Below are positions 54,876-63,313 of a stretch of DNA of 64,000 nucleotides, piece after piece; position 1 is the stretch's first letter, and each line of letters begins with the position of its first letter. The stretch is from Caulobacteraceae bacterium (GTDB lineage: Bacteria > Pseudomonadota > Alphaproteobacteria > Caulobacterales > Caulobacteraceae): the NCBI GenBank assembly GCA_027487945.1, contig JAIYCQ010000042.1:186001-250000 (forward strand), read 5' to 3'. The notes below the pieces were generated by a model. The model made no database searches and was not told the origin of the DNA. It saw only the letters and a program-made list of their open reading frames with translations. The translations under genes were made by a program, and so were the position numbers.

Positions 54876-56276
54876 ATGATTTCCAGGCGCACAGCGCTGA
54901 TCGCCGGCGGCGCCGGCGTGGCCGTGGTCGGCGGCGGGGCCGGGGCGATCGCCGTGGCCAACCGCGAGAAGCCCGAGCCGCCGTCGCCGCCGTCCACGAA
55001 GGACGGCAAGGTCCTGTGGCGCAACTGGTCGGGCATCCAGCACAGCTATCCCGCCCAGCGCCTGGCGCCGAAGGACGAAGGCGAACTGGCGGCGGCGATG
55101 AAGACCGCGCCGGTCCCTGTGCGGGTCGTCGGCTCCGGCCACAGCTTCACCGGCCTGATCCCCACCGACGGAACGCTGGTCACCCTCGACAGCATGAGCG
55201 GCATCACCGGCTGGGATGGTGACCGGGCGCAGGTGATGGCCGGCACCCGGCTGGGCGCGCTCGGACCGGCGCTGGCCGGGAAGGGCCGGGCCATGGCCAA
55301 CCTGCCCGACATCAACAAGCAGTCGCTGGGCGGCGCGCTGGGCACCGCCACCCACGGCACCGGCCGCACGCTGAAGGCCATCCACGGCGACGTCGCGGCC
55401 CTGACGCTGGTCACCGCCACCGGCCAGGTGATCGAGGCCGACGCCCGCCGCCGGCCCGACGTGATGGCCGCCGCGCAGGTCTCGCTGGGCGCGCTGGGCG
55501 TCATCACCCGCGCGACGCTGAACACCACCGCCAACCGCCGCCTCAAGCGCCAGGTCTGGGTCGAGCCGTTCGAGGAGTCGCTGGCGAAGGCCGAGGAGCG
55601 GTGGGACAAGCACCGCAACTTCGAATTCTACGCCGTGCCCTTCACGGGCCTGGCCGCCAACATCAGCCACGACGAGACCGACGAGGCGGCCACCGTCCGG
55701 CCGCCCAGCCAGGACGACGCCTTCCTCGAGGTGCTGCGGTCCTTGCGCAACCTGCTCGGCTTCTCCACCGGCATGCGCAAGGCGGCGGCGAAGGCGCTGC
55801 TGGGCGGGACCGAGCCGGAGACGGCGATCGACGAGGGCTGGAAGCTGCTCTCGACTGAACGCCCGGTGCGCTTCAACGAGATGGAGTACCACCTGCCCGC
55901 CGAGGTGCATCTGAAGGTGCTGGCCGAGGTGGTGGCGCTGATCGAGAAGGAACGGCCGGACGTCTTCTTCCCCATCGAGGTGCGGCGCATCGCGCCCGAC
56001 GACGCGCTGCTGTCGCCGTTCCAGGGGGGCGAGCGGGGCTCCATCGCCGTCCACGCCCACTACAAGGACGACTACAGGCTGCTGTTCGAGCTGGTCGAGC
56101 CGGTCTTCCTGCGCAACGGCGGCCGCCCGCACTGGGGCAAGCTGCACAGCCTGAAGGCCCCGCAGCTGGCGGCGCTCTACCCCCGCTGGGGCGAGTTCCT
56201 GGAGGTCCGGCGCGAGCTCGACCCGGACGGGCGGCTGCTCAATCCGTACCTGAAGGCGCTGTTCGGGGTGGGGTAG
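54876..56276 (+). CDS. D-arabinono-1,4-lactone oxidase-type FAD enzyme
   Basis: A 466-residue VAO-family oxidase. MISRRTALIAGGAG resembles a twin-arginine signal, followed by a Gly/Ala-rich stretch. VRVVGSGHSFTGLIPTDGTL and LGGALGTATHGTG bind FAD. FPIEVRRIAPDDALLSPF and the C-terminal HWGKLHSL are typical of aldonolactone oxidases. It oxidises sugar lactones to ascorbate-like products. It follows the cytochrome by 14 bases, so that cytochrome may accept its electrons. Confidence 0.88.
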   Translation: MISRRTALIAGGAGVAVVGGGAGAIAVANREKPEPPSPPSTKDGKVLWRNWSGIQHSYPAQRLAPKDEGELAAAMKTAPVPVRVVGSGHSFTGLIPTDGTLVTLDSMSGITGWDGDRAQVMAGTRLGALGPALAGKGRAMANLPDINKQSLGGALGTATHGTGRTLKAIHGDVAALTLVTATGQVIEADARRRPDVMAAAQVSLGALGVITRATLNTTANRRLKRQVWVEPFEESLAKAEERWDKHRNFEFYAVPFTGLAANISHDETDEAATVRPPSQDDAFLEVLRSLRNLLGFSTGMRKAAAKALLGGTEPETAIDEGWKLLSTERPVRFNEMEYHLPAEVHLKVLAEVVALIEKERPDVFFPIEVRRIAPDDALLSPFQGGERGSIAVHAHYKDDYRLLFELVEPVFLRNGGRPHWGKLHSLKAPQLAALYPRWGEFLEVRRELDPDGRLLNPYLKALFGVG

Positions 56277-56367
56277 GGGATCGCCCTGTTGGCGCCGACG
56301 GTCGGGCCAGGTCACTGTCTGCAGTGGTCGGAGACCTGCGCCCGAACGGGTTTCCTTCCGGTGTGTT

Positions 56368-56865
56368 TCAGGCGGCGTCGAACGCGGGGTGAAATTCTAC
56401 CTCGCCCTTCGGCCGGGAGCCGTTGAGCGTCAGGCATTGGAAGGCCCAGGCCGGCCCGCCGGCGTGTCGAAGGTCCGGATCGTTCTCGAAGCCGAAGCGA
56501 ACATAATAGGCCGGGTCGCCGAGCAGAACGCATCCGCCGGCGCCCATCGATCGGAGACGCGCCAGTCCCTCCCGGATCAGCGCCTGGCCGATGCCCGTTC
56601 GCTGGCGCTCGGGCCACACGGACACGGGTCCAAGCCCGTACCAGTCTGCTGTGACGCCATCGATCGACACAGGTGAAAAGGCGACGTGACCAACGATCTC
56701 GTCACCATGGGTGGCCACAAGGGACAGGCTCAGCGCGCCGGCGAAACGCAGCCTATCGATCACACTGGCTTCGTCACCGTCGCTGTAGGGCATGCCCCGG
56801 AACGCCGTGTCGGTGAGTTTATGAATTGTCGTGGCGTCGTCGGGACGCTCCGGTCTGAGCTGCAT
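56368..56865 (-). CDS. GNAT family N-acetyltransferase (YhbS-like)
   Basis: A 165-residue acetyltransferase. VGHVAFSPV is beta-4, LGPVSVWPERQRTGIGQALI is the acetyl-CoA loop (V/I-x-P-x-x-Q/R-x-x-G-x-G/A), and GDPAYYVRFGFE closes the fold. The substrate is unknown. It converges on the aldonolactone oxidase gene. Confidence 0.9.
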   Translation of the reverse strand: MQLRPERPDDATTIHKLTDTAFRGMPYSDGDEASVIDRLRFAGALSLSLVATHGDEIVGHVAFSPVSIDGVTADWYGLGPVSVWPERQRTGIGQALIREGLARLRSMGAGGCVLLGDPAYYVRFGFENDPDLRHAGGPAWAFQCLTLNGSRPKGEVEFHPAFDAA

Positions 56866-56912
56866 TGTGATGAGCCTGAAGGGGTTCCGGAAACGCAGGG
56901 CCTCTCCGCCCC

Positions 56913-57533
56913 CTAGCCCCCGCTCGTATCCAACCCGTTCACCCAGCCCACGACCTCGCCGAGCACCTGGCTGAGCGCCTTGTCATAGGCGGGCACGATG
57001 GCGCTGACGCGGTTCTCGCTCGCCCGGACCTCGGCGGTGAAGGTGCGGTCACCGACCAGGGCGCGGTTGTCCGACCGGGTCACGACGCCGCGCACCGACA
57101 CCAGGACCAGCGGCGCCGCCCGGGGGCCCTGGTCGTAGACCGCTTCGAACCCCTGGACGTCCAGCTTGAGGGCATAGTCGACCTTGACCAGGTCGCCCCG
57201 GGTGATGAGCCGGGCGCGGCCGCCGTTCTGAAACGCCTGGACGGTCTGCTCGTCGAACATCACGGAGGCCGGAGAGACCCAGCGCGCGCCGGCGATGTAG
57301 GCGGCTTCGCCCCCCGGGCTGACGGTCAGGATCCGGTCACCGGCCGCGGCGCGGGGGAACCCTGTGCTCAGGCGCAGAACGCCAAAGATCTGGCCGGCGG
57401 GCGCCGATCGGGGTTCGACGCGGGCCTGCAGTCTGTAGAGCTGCGACGGCTCGGTCTTGGGGAAGAGGCTGATGCAGCCCGAGAGCCCGATGGCGGCCAG
57501 CGCCAGGGCCATCACGGCGATACGACGGCTCAC
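56913..57533 (-). CDS. ABC-type transport auxiliary lipoprotein (PqiC/MlaC-like role)
   Basis: A 206-residue lipoprotein with lipobox LSGC. It belongs to the ABC-type transport auxiliary lipoprotein family (PqiC-like): YRLQARVEPRSAPAGQ, then an alternating strand-rich middle and VVGWVNGL at the end. It is the last gene of a four-gene Mla-type lipid transport operon and is expected to link the inner-membrane complex with the outer membrane. It overlaps mlaD by four bases. Confidence 0.87.
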   Translation of the reverse strand: MSRRIAVMALALAAIGLSGCISLFPKTEPSQLYRLQARVEPRSAPAGQIFGVLRLSTGFPRAAAGDRILTVSPGGEAAYIAGARWVSPASVMFDEQTVQAFQNGGRARLITRGDLVKVDYALKLDVQGFEAVYDQGPRAAPLVLVSVRGVVTRSDNRALVGDRTFTAEVRASENRVSAIVPAYDKALSQVLGEVVGWVNGLDTSGG

Positions 57534-58468
57534 GGCTGGACCTCCACTTCCTTGGCGGGCGGTTTGGAGACCAGGCCCTGCGGGTTCTGTTCGATGTCGC
57601 CGACCAGCCGGTCGAGCGACTCGGCGGCGGATTGCAGCGTCGTGACCGCCCGCGTCAGCTGCGGCAGGCCGGTGTTGGCGAAGTCGGTCGTGGGACCTTC
57701 CAGCCGGGTGATCATGGCGCGGGCGTCCTTGGTCGCGGCCTTGAGCTCCTCAGCCGCGTCAGCCAGCTCGGCCAGGGTGCGCTTGCCGTCGGTTTCGACC
57801 AAGCCCTTGGTGGAGCGGGTCAGGTCCGCGATCTCGACGGCGGCGGCGTCGATGTTCTGCAGCGCCTTCTGGGCGTCGGCGATGATCGCCTTGCGCTCGC
57901 GGGCCTCGGCGGTGATGGCCTGGACGTCGCTCAGGGCGGCGCTGAAGGTCTTCACATTCTCTTCCGAGAGGACGTCGTTGATCCGGTCCAGCGCCTCGAT
58001 CGTGCGGGTCAGCACGGTGCCGCCGCCCTGCAGCAGGTCGGACAGGGCGCTGTTCTGGCTGCGGATCACCGGGATCTCGCCTGACGGCACCGTGTCCTTG
58101 AGCATCCGCTTTGCGGAGGTGCCGGCGGTGATCTGGACGTAGTTGACGCCGGTGATGCCCTGCGGCTCCAGGGTCGCCGAGGAGTCCTCGCGGATCGGCA
58201 CGTCCGAGGTCACCCGGATGCGGGCGATGACGCGGTTGGGATCGCGGCGGTCGAGCTCCAGCTCGGTCACCTCGCCGACCTTGATGCCGTTGAAGTGAAC
58301 TTCCCCGCCTTCGGACAGGCCGCGGACAGGGCCGAAGAACAGGATGTCATAGACATCGTAGTCCCGGTTCACGGCGAAGCGCGCCAGCCAGACGCCGAAC
58401 ACGATCGCGCCCACGAAGAGCAGGATCGAGGCGATGCCGACCAGGGCGTAGTTGGCGTTTCTTTCCAT
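57530..58468 (-). CDS. MlaD-family substrate-binding protein
   Basis: A 312-residue protein. One N-terminal membrane helix (ALVGIASILLFVGAIVFGVW) is followed by the MCE domain: GPVRGLSEGGEVHFNGIKVGEV and ATLEPQGITGVNYVQI. A long helical C-terminal part (about 150-290) suits hexamer or tunnel formation. It carries phospholipid between membranes with MlaE and MlaF. It overlaps the auxiliary lipoprotein gene by four bases. Confidence 0.92.
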   Translation of the reverse strand: MERNANYALVGIASILLFVGAIVFGVWLARFAVNRDYDVYDILFFGPVRGLSEGGEVHFNGIKVGEVTELELDRRDPNRVIARIRVTSDVPIREDSSATLEPQGITGVNYVQITAGTSAKRMLKDTVPSGEIPVIRSQNSALSDLLQGGGTVLTRTIEALDRINDVLSEENVKTFSAALSDVQAITAEARERKAIIADAQKALQNIDAAAVEIADLTRSTKGLVETDGKRTLAELADAAEELKAATKDARAMITRLEGPTTDFANTGLPQLTRAVTTLQSAAESLDRLVGDIEQNPQGLVSKPPAKEVEVQP

Positions 58469-58476
58469 CAGACCGT

Positions 58477-59304
58477 CTATCCCGCCTTCTGTCTGGCGCT
58501 CTGGGCCGCGCGACCGCGCGGGCCCATGAAGTAGTCCCGTATCCAGGGGTGCTCCGAAAGCTCCAGCTCATGAACCGGGGCCACCGCCGTCACCTTCCTG
58601 TCAGCCAGCACCGCCACCCGGTCGGTGATCGTATACAGGCTGTCGAGGTCGTGGGTGATCATGAACACGGTCAGGCCGAGGCTGCGTGACAGGTCCGCGA
58701 TCAGTTCGTCAAAGGCCGCCGCGCCGATCGGGTCGAGGCCGGCGGTCGGCTCGTCGAGGAACAGCATCTGGGGATCCAGCGCCAGGGCGCGGGCGAGGGC
58801 GGCGCGTTTGATCATGCCCCCCGACAGCTCCGACGGCTTCAGGGCGCCGGCCCGGGGCGGCAGGCCGGACAGGGCGATCTTGAGTTCCGCGAGGTCGTAG
58901 ATCTCGGCCCGGGGCAGGTCGGTATGTTCGAACATCGGCGCGGCGACGTTCTCCTTCACCGTCAGGGCCGAGAACAGGGCGCCCTGCTGGAACAGCACGC
59001 CGGAGCTGCGCTCGATGGCCTTCATTTCCTTGCGGGTGGCGTCGTTGACGTCGTGGCCGAACATGCGGACCGAGCCGCCGTCGGGCTTCTTGAGCCCGAT
59101 GATGGTGTTGAGCAGCACCGACTTGCCGCTGCCCGAGCCGCCGACCACGCCCATGACCTCGCCGCGGTTGACGGTCAGGTTCAGGTTCTCATGAATGACG
59201 GTGTCGCCGAACTGCGAGAGCAGGTCGATGACCTCGATCGGCGGCGCATTGTCATCGAGGCCGTCCTCGTCGAGGTCGATGAAGGCGGGGCGCGGCGCGA
59301 TCAT
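58477..59304 (-). CDS. MlaF-type ABC transporter ATPase
   Basis: A 275-residue ATPase. Walker A is GGSGSGKSVLLN, the signature is LSGGMIKRAALARAL, and Walker B is MLFLDEPTAGLDP with switch His in ITHDLDSL. LFQQGALFSALTVKENV is a typical MlaF Q-loop. It powers the lipid transfer complex. Its ATG overlaps the permease stop by one base. Confidence 0.93.
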   Translation of the reverse strand: MIAPRPAFIDLDEDGLDDNAPPIEVIDLLSQFGDTVIHENLNLTVNRGEVMGVVGGSGSGKSVLLNTIIGLKKPDGGSVRMFGHDVNDATRKEMKAIERSSGVLFQQGALFSALTVKENVAAPMFEHTDLPRAEIYDLAELKIALSGLPPRAGALKPSELSGGMIKRAALARALALDPQMLFLDEPTAGLDPIGAAAFDELIADLSRSLGLTVFMITHDLDSLYTITDRVAVLADRKVTAVAPVHELELSEHPWIRDYFMGPRGRAAQSARQKAG

Positions 59305-60419
59305 CAGAAGTCGAGCTCCATGAAGATCAGCGCGAAGACGGCGTCGATCAGGATGATCGAGAAGATGGCGTGGACCACGGCGGCGGTGACCCGCTGGCCC
59401 AGGGACACGACGTCCCCGCCCACCTCCATGCCCTGCCGCGAGCCGATGCCGGCGATGACCGCCGCCATGATCGGCACCTTGACCATGCCGACGATGAAGT
59501 GGGTCAGGCCGACGTTGTCGACGATCCGCTGCAGGAAAAAGGTCGGCGACAGGTCGAGGACCAGCCAGGAGACCATCAGTCCGCCCATGAGCCCGGCGAG
59601 GTCGGCGACGAAGGTCAGCAGCGGCATGGTGAGCTGCAGCGCCACGAAGCGCGGCAGGACCAGCGCCTCGAAGGGATCGACGCCCATGACGCGCATGGCG
59701 TCGATCTCCTGCCGCATCTTCATCGCCCCGATCTCGGCGGCGAAGGCGGAGGCGGAGCGGCCGGCCAGCAGGACGGCGGTGATCACCACCCCGAACTCGC
59801 GCAGCACGGCCACGCCGATCATCTCGACCACGAAGATCGAGGCGCCGAACTCGCTGAGGACATTGATGCCGAGCAGGGCGATCACCGCCCCGATGAAGAA
59901 GGTGGTCACCGCGACGATGGGCAGGGCGTCGAGGCCCGCCCTCTCGCAAAGGGTGACGATCGGCGCCCAGCGGACCTTGTGCGGCATGGCGATGCCACGC
60001 CCCGCCGCGACCAGCACCCGACCGATAAAGGCGAAGGTTTCCACCGCCTCGTCGGCGAGGTGGAAGACGCCGCGTCCGATCCGCACCGCCAGATCGTAGA
60101 AGCCCCGCTGCACGACGGGCGGGCTCGGCTCGACCTGGACCGCGTCGCTGACCAGGTCGAGCAGGCGGGTCTGTTCCGGGCGGGCGACCAGCTGGCCGGC
60201 GCTGACCCGGCCCTCGCCGGCGCGGACAATGGCGTAGGCCCCGGCGGTGTCGCAGCGGCGTACAGCGCTCAGGTCCAGCGTGACCGCCCTGGAGCCGTTC
60301 AGCACGTCCGCCAGGCGCCGCCCGGCGTCGTCCAGTGATTCCGCGGTCCAGTCGCCTGACAGGAACGCGGTCGCGCCGTGCTCACCCTGCTGGAGCTTGA
60401 AATCGGCGGGCTTGCTCAT
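59304..60419 (-). CDS. MlaE-family permease fused to an N-terminal STAS domain
   Basis: A 371-residue protein. The first 95 residues form a STAS domain (AVTLDLSAVRRCDTAGAYAIV), the MlaB role, joined to the permease. The MlaE part has five to six helices, with EFGVVITAVLLAGRSASAFAAEIG and the conserved MKMRQEIDAM. The fusion is common in alphaproteobacteria. ATG 60419 is favoured; an upstream start would add about 26 residues. Confidence 0.92.
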   Translation of the reverse strand: MSKPADFKLQQGEHGATAFLSGDWTAESLDDAGRRLADVLNGSRAVTLDLSAVRRCDTAGAYAIVRAGEGRVSAGQLVARPEQTRLLDLVSDAVQVEPSPPVVQRGFYDLAVRIGRGVFHLADEAVETFAFIGRVLVAAGRGIAMPHKVRWAPIVTLCERAGLDALPIVAVTTFFIGAVIALLGINVLSEFGASIFVVEMIGVAVLREFGVVITAVLLAGRSASAFAAEIGAMKMRQEIDAMRVMGVDPFEALVLPRFVALQLTMPLLTFVADLAGLMGGLMVSWLVLDLSPTFFLQRIVDNVGLTHFIVGMVKVPIMAAVIAGIGSRQGMEVGGDVVSLGQRVTAAVVHAIFSIILIDAVFALIFMELDF

Positions 60420-60555
60420 CGGCGCGTCGGCGGCTCCATCGTCCGAGGCGAAACTGCCACGCCATGCTGCAATGCGCAAAGCGTTCGCGCGTTGCACAGG
60501 CGATTGCCAGCGGGGCGGGCATGGGGGAGTGTCCGCACCGATCCAGGAGGCATCG

Positions 60556-62331
60556 GTGTCCGACAGTCCGCACGACCCCCGTCAGCCCTTCCGTCGTCTC
60601 GGCGCCGCCCGGCTGGCCATCGGCCTCGTCGCCGGCCTCGCCCTCTGGGCCCTGAACGAGGCCGACGACCGGACGCTGTGGCCGGCGACGGTCCCGCCGC
60701 TGTTCGGCGCCCTGGTCATGGTGGCGGTCTTCCTGCCCTTCGTGCTGGTCGGCGGGCTGGGCGCGCTGCGAGTCCGGACCCTGGCGCTGTGGGCGGCCGG
60801 ATCAGGGGCGGTGCTGGCGGCGCTGGGCGCGCATGACCTGTCCCGGATGGTCCGGCCTGTCGATGATCCGTCGGTTTCGCCGCAGCTGATCGTGTTCGGC
60901 GCGGCCGGCCTGTTCATCGCCCACCACCTGGTCGAGGGCGCCGATGCCGAACGGCGGCTGATCGCGCGTTTTCCGCGCTACTTCGAAATCGCCTGGAAGC
61001 ACGGGGTCCAGCTGGCGCTGTCAGCGGCCTTCGTCGGGGTCTTCTGGCTGATCCTCTTCCTGGGCGGGGCGATGTTCGACCTGATCGGCATCAAGGCCGT
61101 CGGCGAACTGCTGCAGAAGGACTGGTTCGCGATTCCGGCCACCGCCACGATGTTCGCCGCCGCCGTCCATCTGACCGACGTCCGCGCCGGGTTGATCCGG
61201 GGGATCCGGACAGTGGCCCTGACCTTGCTGGCCTGGCTGCTGCCGATCCTGGTGGCGCTGGCGACCGCCTTCCTGCTCAGCCTGCCTTTCACGGGGCTGG
61301 ATGCCCTCTGGGGCACGCGCAGCGGGGCGGCGATCCTGCTCAGCGCCATGGCTGTCCTGATCGTGCTGACCAACGCCGCCTACCAGGACGGCGAGCCCGA
61401 CGGCCCGGTCCCGCCGGTCCTGCGCTGGAGCGGTCGGCTCGCCGGGCTGCTGCTGGCGCCGATGATCGCGCTGGCCGGCTACGCCCTGTGGCTGCGCATC
61501 GGCCAGTACGGCCTGACGCCCGACCGGGTGGTGGCCGCGGCCTGCGTCGTGGCGGGGCTGGTCTACGCCGCCGGCTACTTCATCGCGGCGGTGCGGCCGG
61601 GTCGCTGGATGCGCCGGCTGGAGATCACCAACATCGTCGCGGCCTTCGTCTCCCTGGCCCTGCTGCTGGCCGTCTTCAGTCCGCTGGCCGACCCCGCCCG
61701 GCTGTCGGTCGCGAGCCAGATGGCGCGGCTGGAGAGCGGAACGGTGAAGGCCGACAGGCTGGACTACGCCTTCCTGCGCTGGAATGCCGGGCGCTACGGG
61801 CGGGAGGCGCTGGTCGGGTTGCGGGCGGGGGGCGGGGAGGCCGGCAAGCGCGCGGCCGCCGCCCTGGCGGAAACCGAGCAGCGCGGCGACGCCCCGGACG
61901 CGGTCCTGCTGGACGCCGGCCACCTGCCGGTGATCTGGCCGGCGGGGCGTGCCTTGCCCGACGGCTTCCTCGACCAGCAGTGGGCGCGCGACCAGCAGCG
62001 GTCCTGCACCCTGGGCGCCGACGCCTGCCAGGCCGCCCTGCTGGACCTGACGCGGGACGGGGTCGAGGAGGTGGTGATCCTCAACGGCCAGCGGGCGTGG
62101 GTGCACGGCCGTGTCGGGGGGCGGTGGCGCTTCCTGGGCGAGGCCTCGCTCTGGCGACCGGGCCGCGAGGCAGACGGGTCGCTGGTCGAGGCTGTTCGCA
62201 AGGGCGGGATCGGCGCGCGCGCGCCAAGGCTCGATGACCTGATCATCGACGGGGAGCGGTACTTCGTCACGCCGGACGACTCGCCGTCGGCGGCGGTCGA
62301 GGTTCCGACCGTGCCGTCTCCGGCGCAGTGA
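60556..62331 (+). CDS. DUF4153 membrane protein
   Basis: A 591-residue protein with about 12 hydrophobic helices up to residue 380. A soluble C-terminal domain follows (about 395-591) with YAFLRWNAGRYGREAL. DUF4153 is common in bacteria and has no assigned function. The GTG at 60556 has AGGAGG six bases upstream. It is divergent from the Mla operon and converges on the tRNA. Confidence 0.85.
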   Translation: MSDSPHDPRQPFRRLGAARLAIGLVAGLALWALNEADDRTLWPATVPPLFGALVMVAVFLPFVLVGGLGALRVRTLALWAAGSGAVLAALGAHDLSRMVRPVDDPSVSPQLIVFGAAGLFIAHHLVEGADAERRLIARFPRYFEIAWKHGVQLALSAAFVGVFWLILFLGGAMFDLIGIKAVGELLQKDWFAIPATATMFAAAVHLTDVRAGLIRGIRTVALTLLAWLLPILVALATAFLLSLPFTGLDALWGTRSGAAILLSAMAVLIVLTNAAYQDGEPDGPVPPVLRWSGRLAGLLLAPMIALAGYALWLRIGQYGLTPDRVVAAACVVAGLVYAAGYFIAAVRPGRWMRRLEITNIVAAFVSLALLLAVFSPLADPARLSVASQMARLESGTVKADRLDYAFLRWNAGRYGREALVGLRAGGGEAGKRAAAALAETEQRGDAPDAVLLDAGHLPVIWPAGRALPDGFLDQQWARDQQRSCTLGADACQAALLDLTRDGVEEVVILNGQRAWVHGRVGGRWRFLGEASLWRPGREADGSLVEAVRKGGIGARAPRLDDLIIDGERYFVTPDDSPSAAVEVPTVPSPAQ

Positions 62332-62433
62332 GGTGGGGCGTCGCCAGCCCGCCTTCGCAAAGGCTGAGGCGCGGCATCGGTCTTGGAGGCGAAGCGGGGC
62401 CTGTCACGTCGTGGCCCGCAGGGTGAAGACAGA

Positions 62434-62508
62434 TGGTGGATGCGACAGGGATTGAACCTGTGACCCCCTCGGTGTGAACGAGGTGCTCTCCCGCTGAGCT
62501 ACGCATCC
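62434..62508 (-). tRNA. tRNA-Val (CAC)
   Basis: The minus strand makes a complete cloverleaf. The acceptor is GGATGCG/CGCATCC, the D arm TAGCTCAGCGGGAGAGC and the T arm CAGGTTCAATCCCTG, and the CCA end is encoded. The anticodon loop TTCACAC gives CAC (62474-62476), reading GUG. Confidence 0.97.
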
Positions 62509-62539
62509 GCTCTGGGGCTCTCGGCCCGGGAGGCGGCGT

Positions 62540-63256
62540 CTATAGCGACTCGGGCCGCGCACGGCAAGACGCCACGAGGCCGGCGACGGCGCCGGGCAGG
62601 TCGTCGAAGTGATCCAGGACCACATCGCCACCCAGCTCTGCCGGCGGCAGGTCGTTGTAGCCGAAGCTCAGGACGATGCAGGGGACCCCCGCCGCCTTGG
62701 CCGCGCCGGTGTCCGGCGAGGCGTCGCCGACGAGGATGGCGCGGGCCACATCGCCGCCGGCGCGGGCGATCGCCTCCAGCAGCGGCGCGGGATCGGGCTT
62801 CTGGACGGGCAGGGTGTCGCCGCCGACGATGGCGTCGAAGAGGCGAGTCATCTCCAGCTCGTCGAGCAACAGCCGCGCCAGCCCCTCCGGCTTGTTGGTG
62901 CAGACCGCCAGCTTCGCGCCGCCTGCCCGCAGGTCGGCCAGCGCCGTCAGGCAGCCGGGGAAGGGGCGGCTCTCCTGCGCGATCCGGCCCCGATAGACAT
63001 CAACGATCCGTGGGCGGAGGGTCGCGATCTGGTCCTCGCTGATGGTGAGGTCCGCCATGGCGTAGGCGCGGATCAGCATGCCCCGCAGGCCGTGGCCGAC
63101 CAGCTGGCGCACGGCGGTCATCGGGGCCGGCGTCATGCCCTGCTCGACCAGGATGACGTTCAGCGCCCCAAGAAGGTCGGGCGCGGTGTCGATCAGGGTG
63201 CCGTCGAGGTCGAAGGCGATCGTCCAGCCGGCGAGGTCGTTCACGGGGTCATGCAT
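62540..63256 (-). CDS. gph: Phosphoglycolate phosphatase
   Basis: A 238-residue HAD-family hydrolase. DLDGTLIDTAPDL is motif I, and CTNKPEGLARLLL carries motif II Thr. KPDPAPLLEAI is motif III, and VGDASPDTGAAKAAG is motif IV. LVGHGLRGMLIRA in the cap matches Gph. It removes phosphoglycolate made in repair of oxidised DNA ends. Divergent from glmU. Confidence 0.92.
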   Translation of the reverse strand: MHDPVNDLAGWTIAFDLDGTLIDTAPDLLGALNVILVEQGMTPAPMTAVRQLVGHGLRGMLIRAYAMADLTISEDQIATLRPRIVDVYRGRIAQESRPFPGCLTALADLRAGGAKLAVCTNKPEGLARLLLDELEMTRLFDAIVGGDTLPVQKPDPAPLLEAIARAGGDVARAILVGDASPDTGAAKAAGVPCIVLSFGYNDLPPAELGGDVVLDHFDDLPGAVAGLVASCRARPESL

Positions 63257-63313
63257 TGGTCAGGGCTTTCGGCTAAACCCGACGCCAATGCAACGCTTTG
63301 AAGAGTCGCAACG

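Noticed and set aside
63256-63279. Promoter TTGGTCA...GCTAAACC before glmU
   Set aside because: The -10-like part is good, but spacing is only 9 and the -35 is poor; not enough to call.
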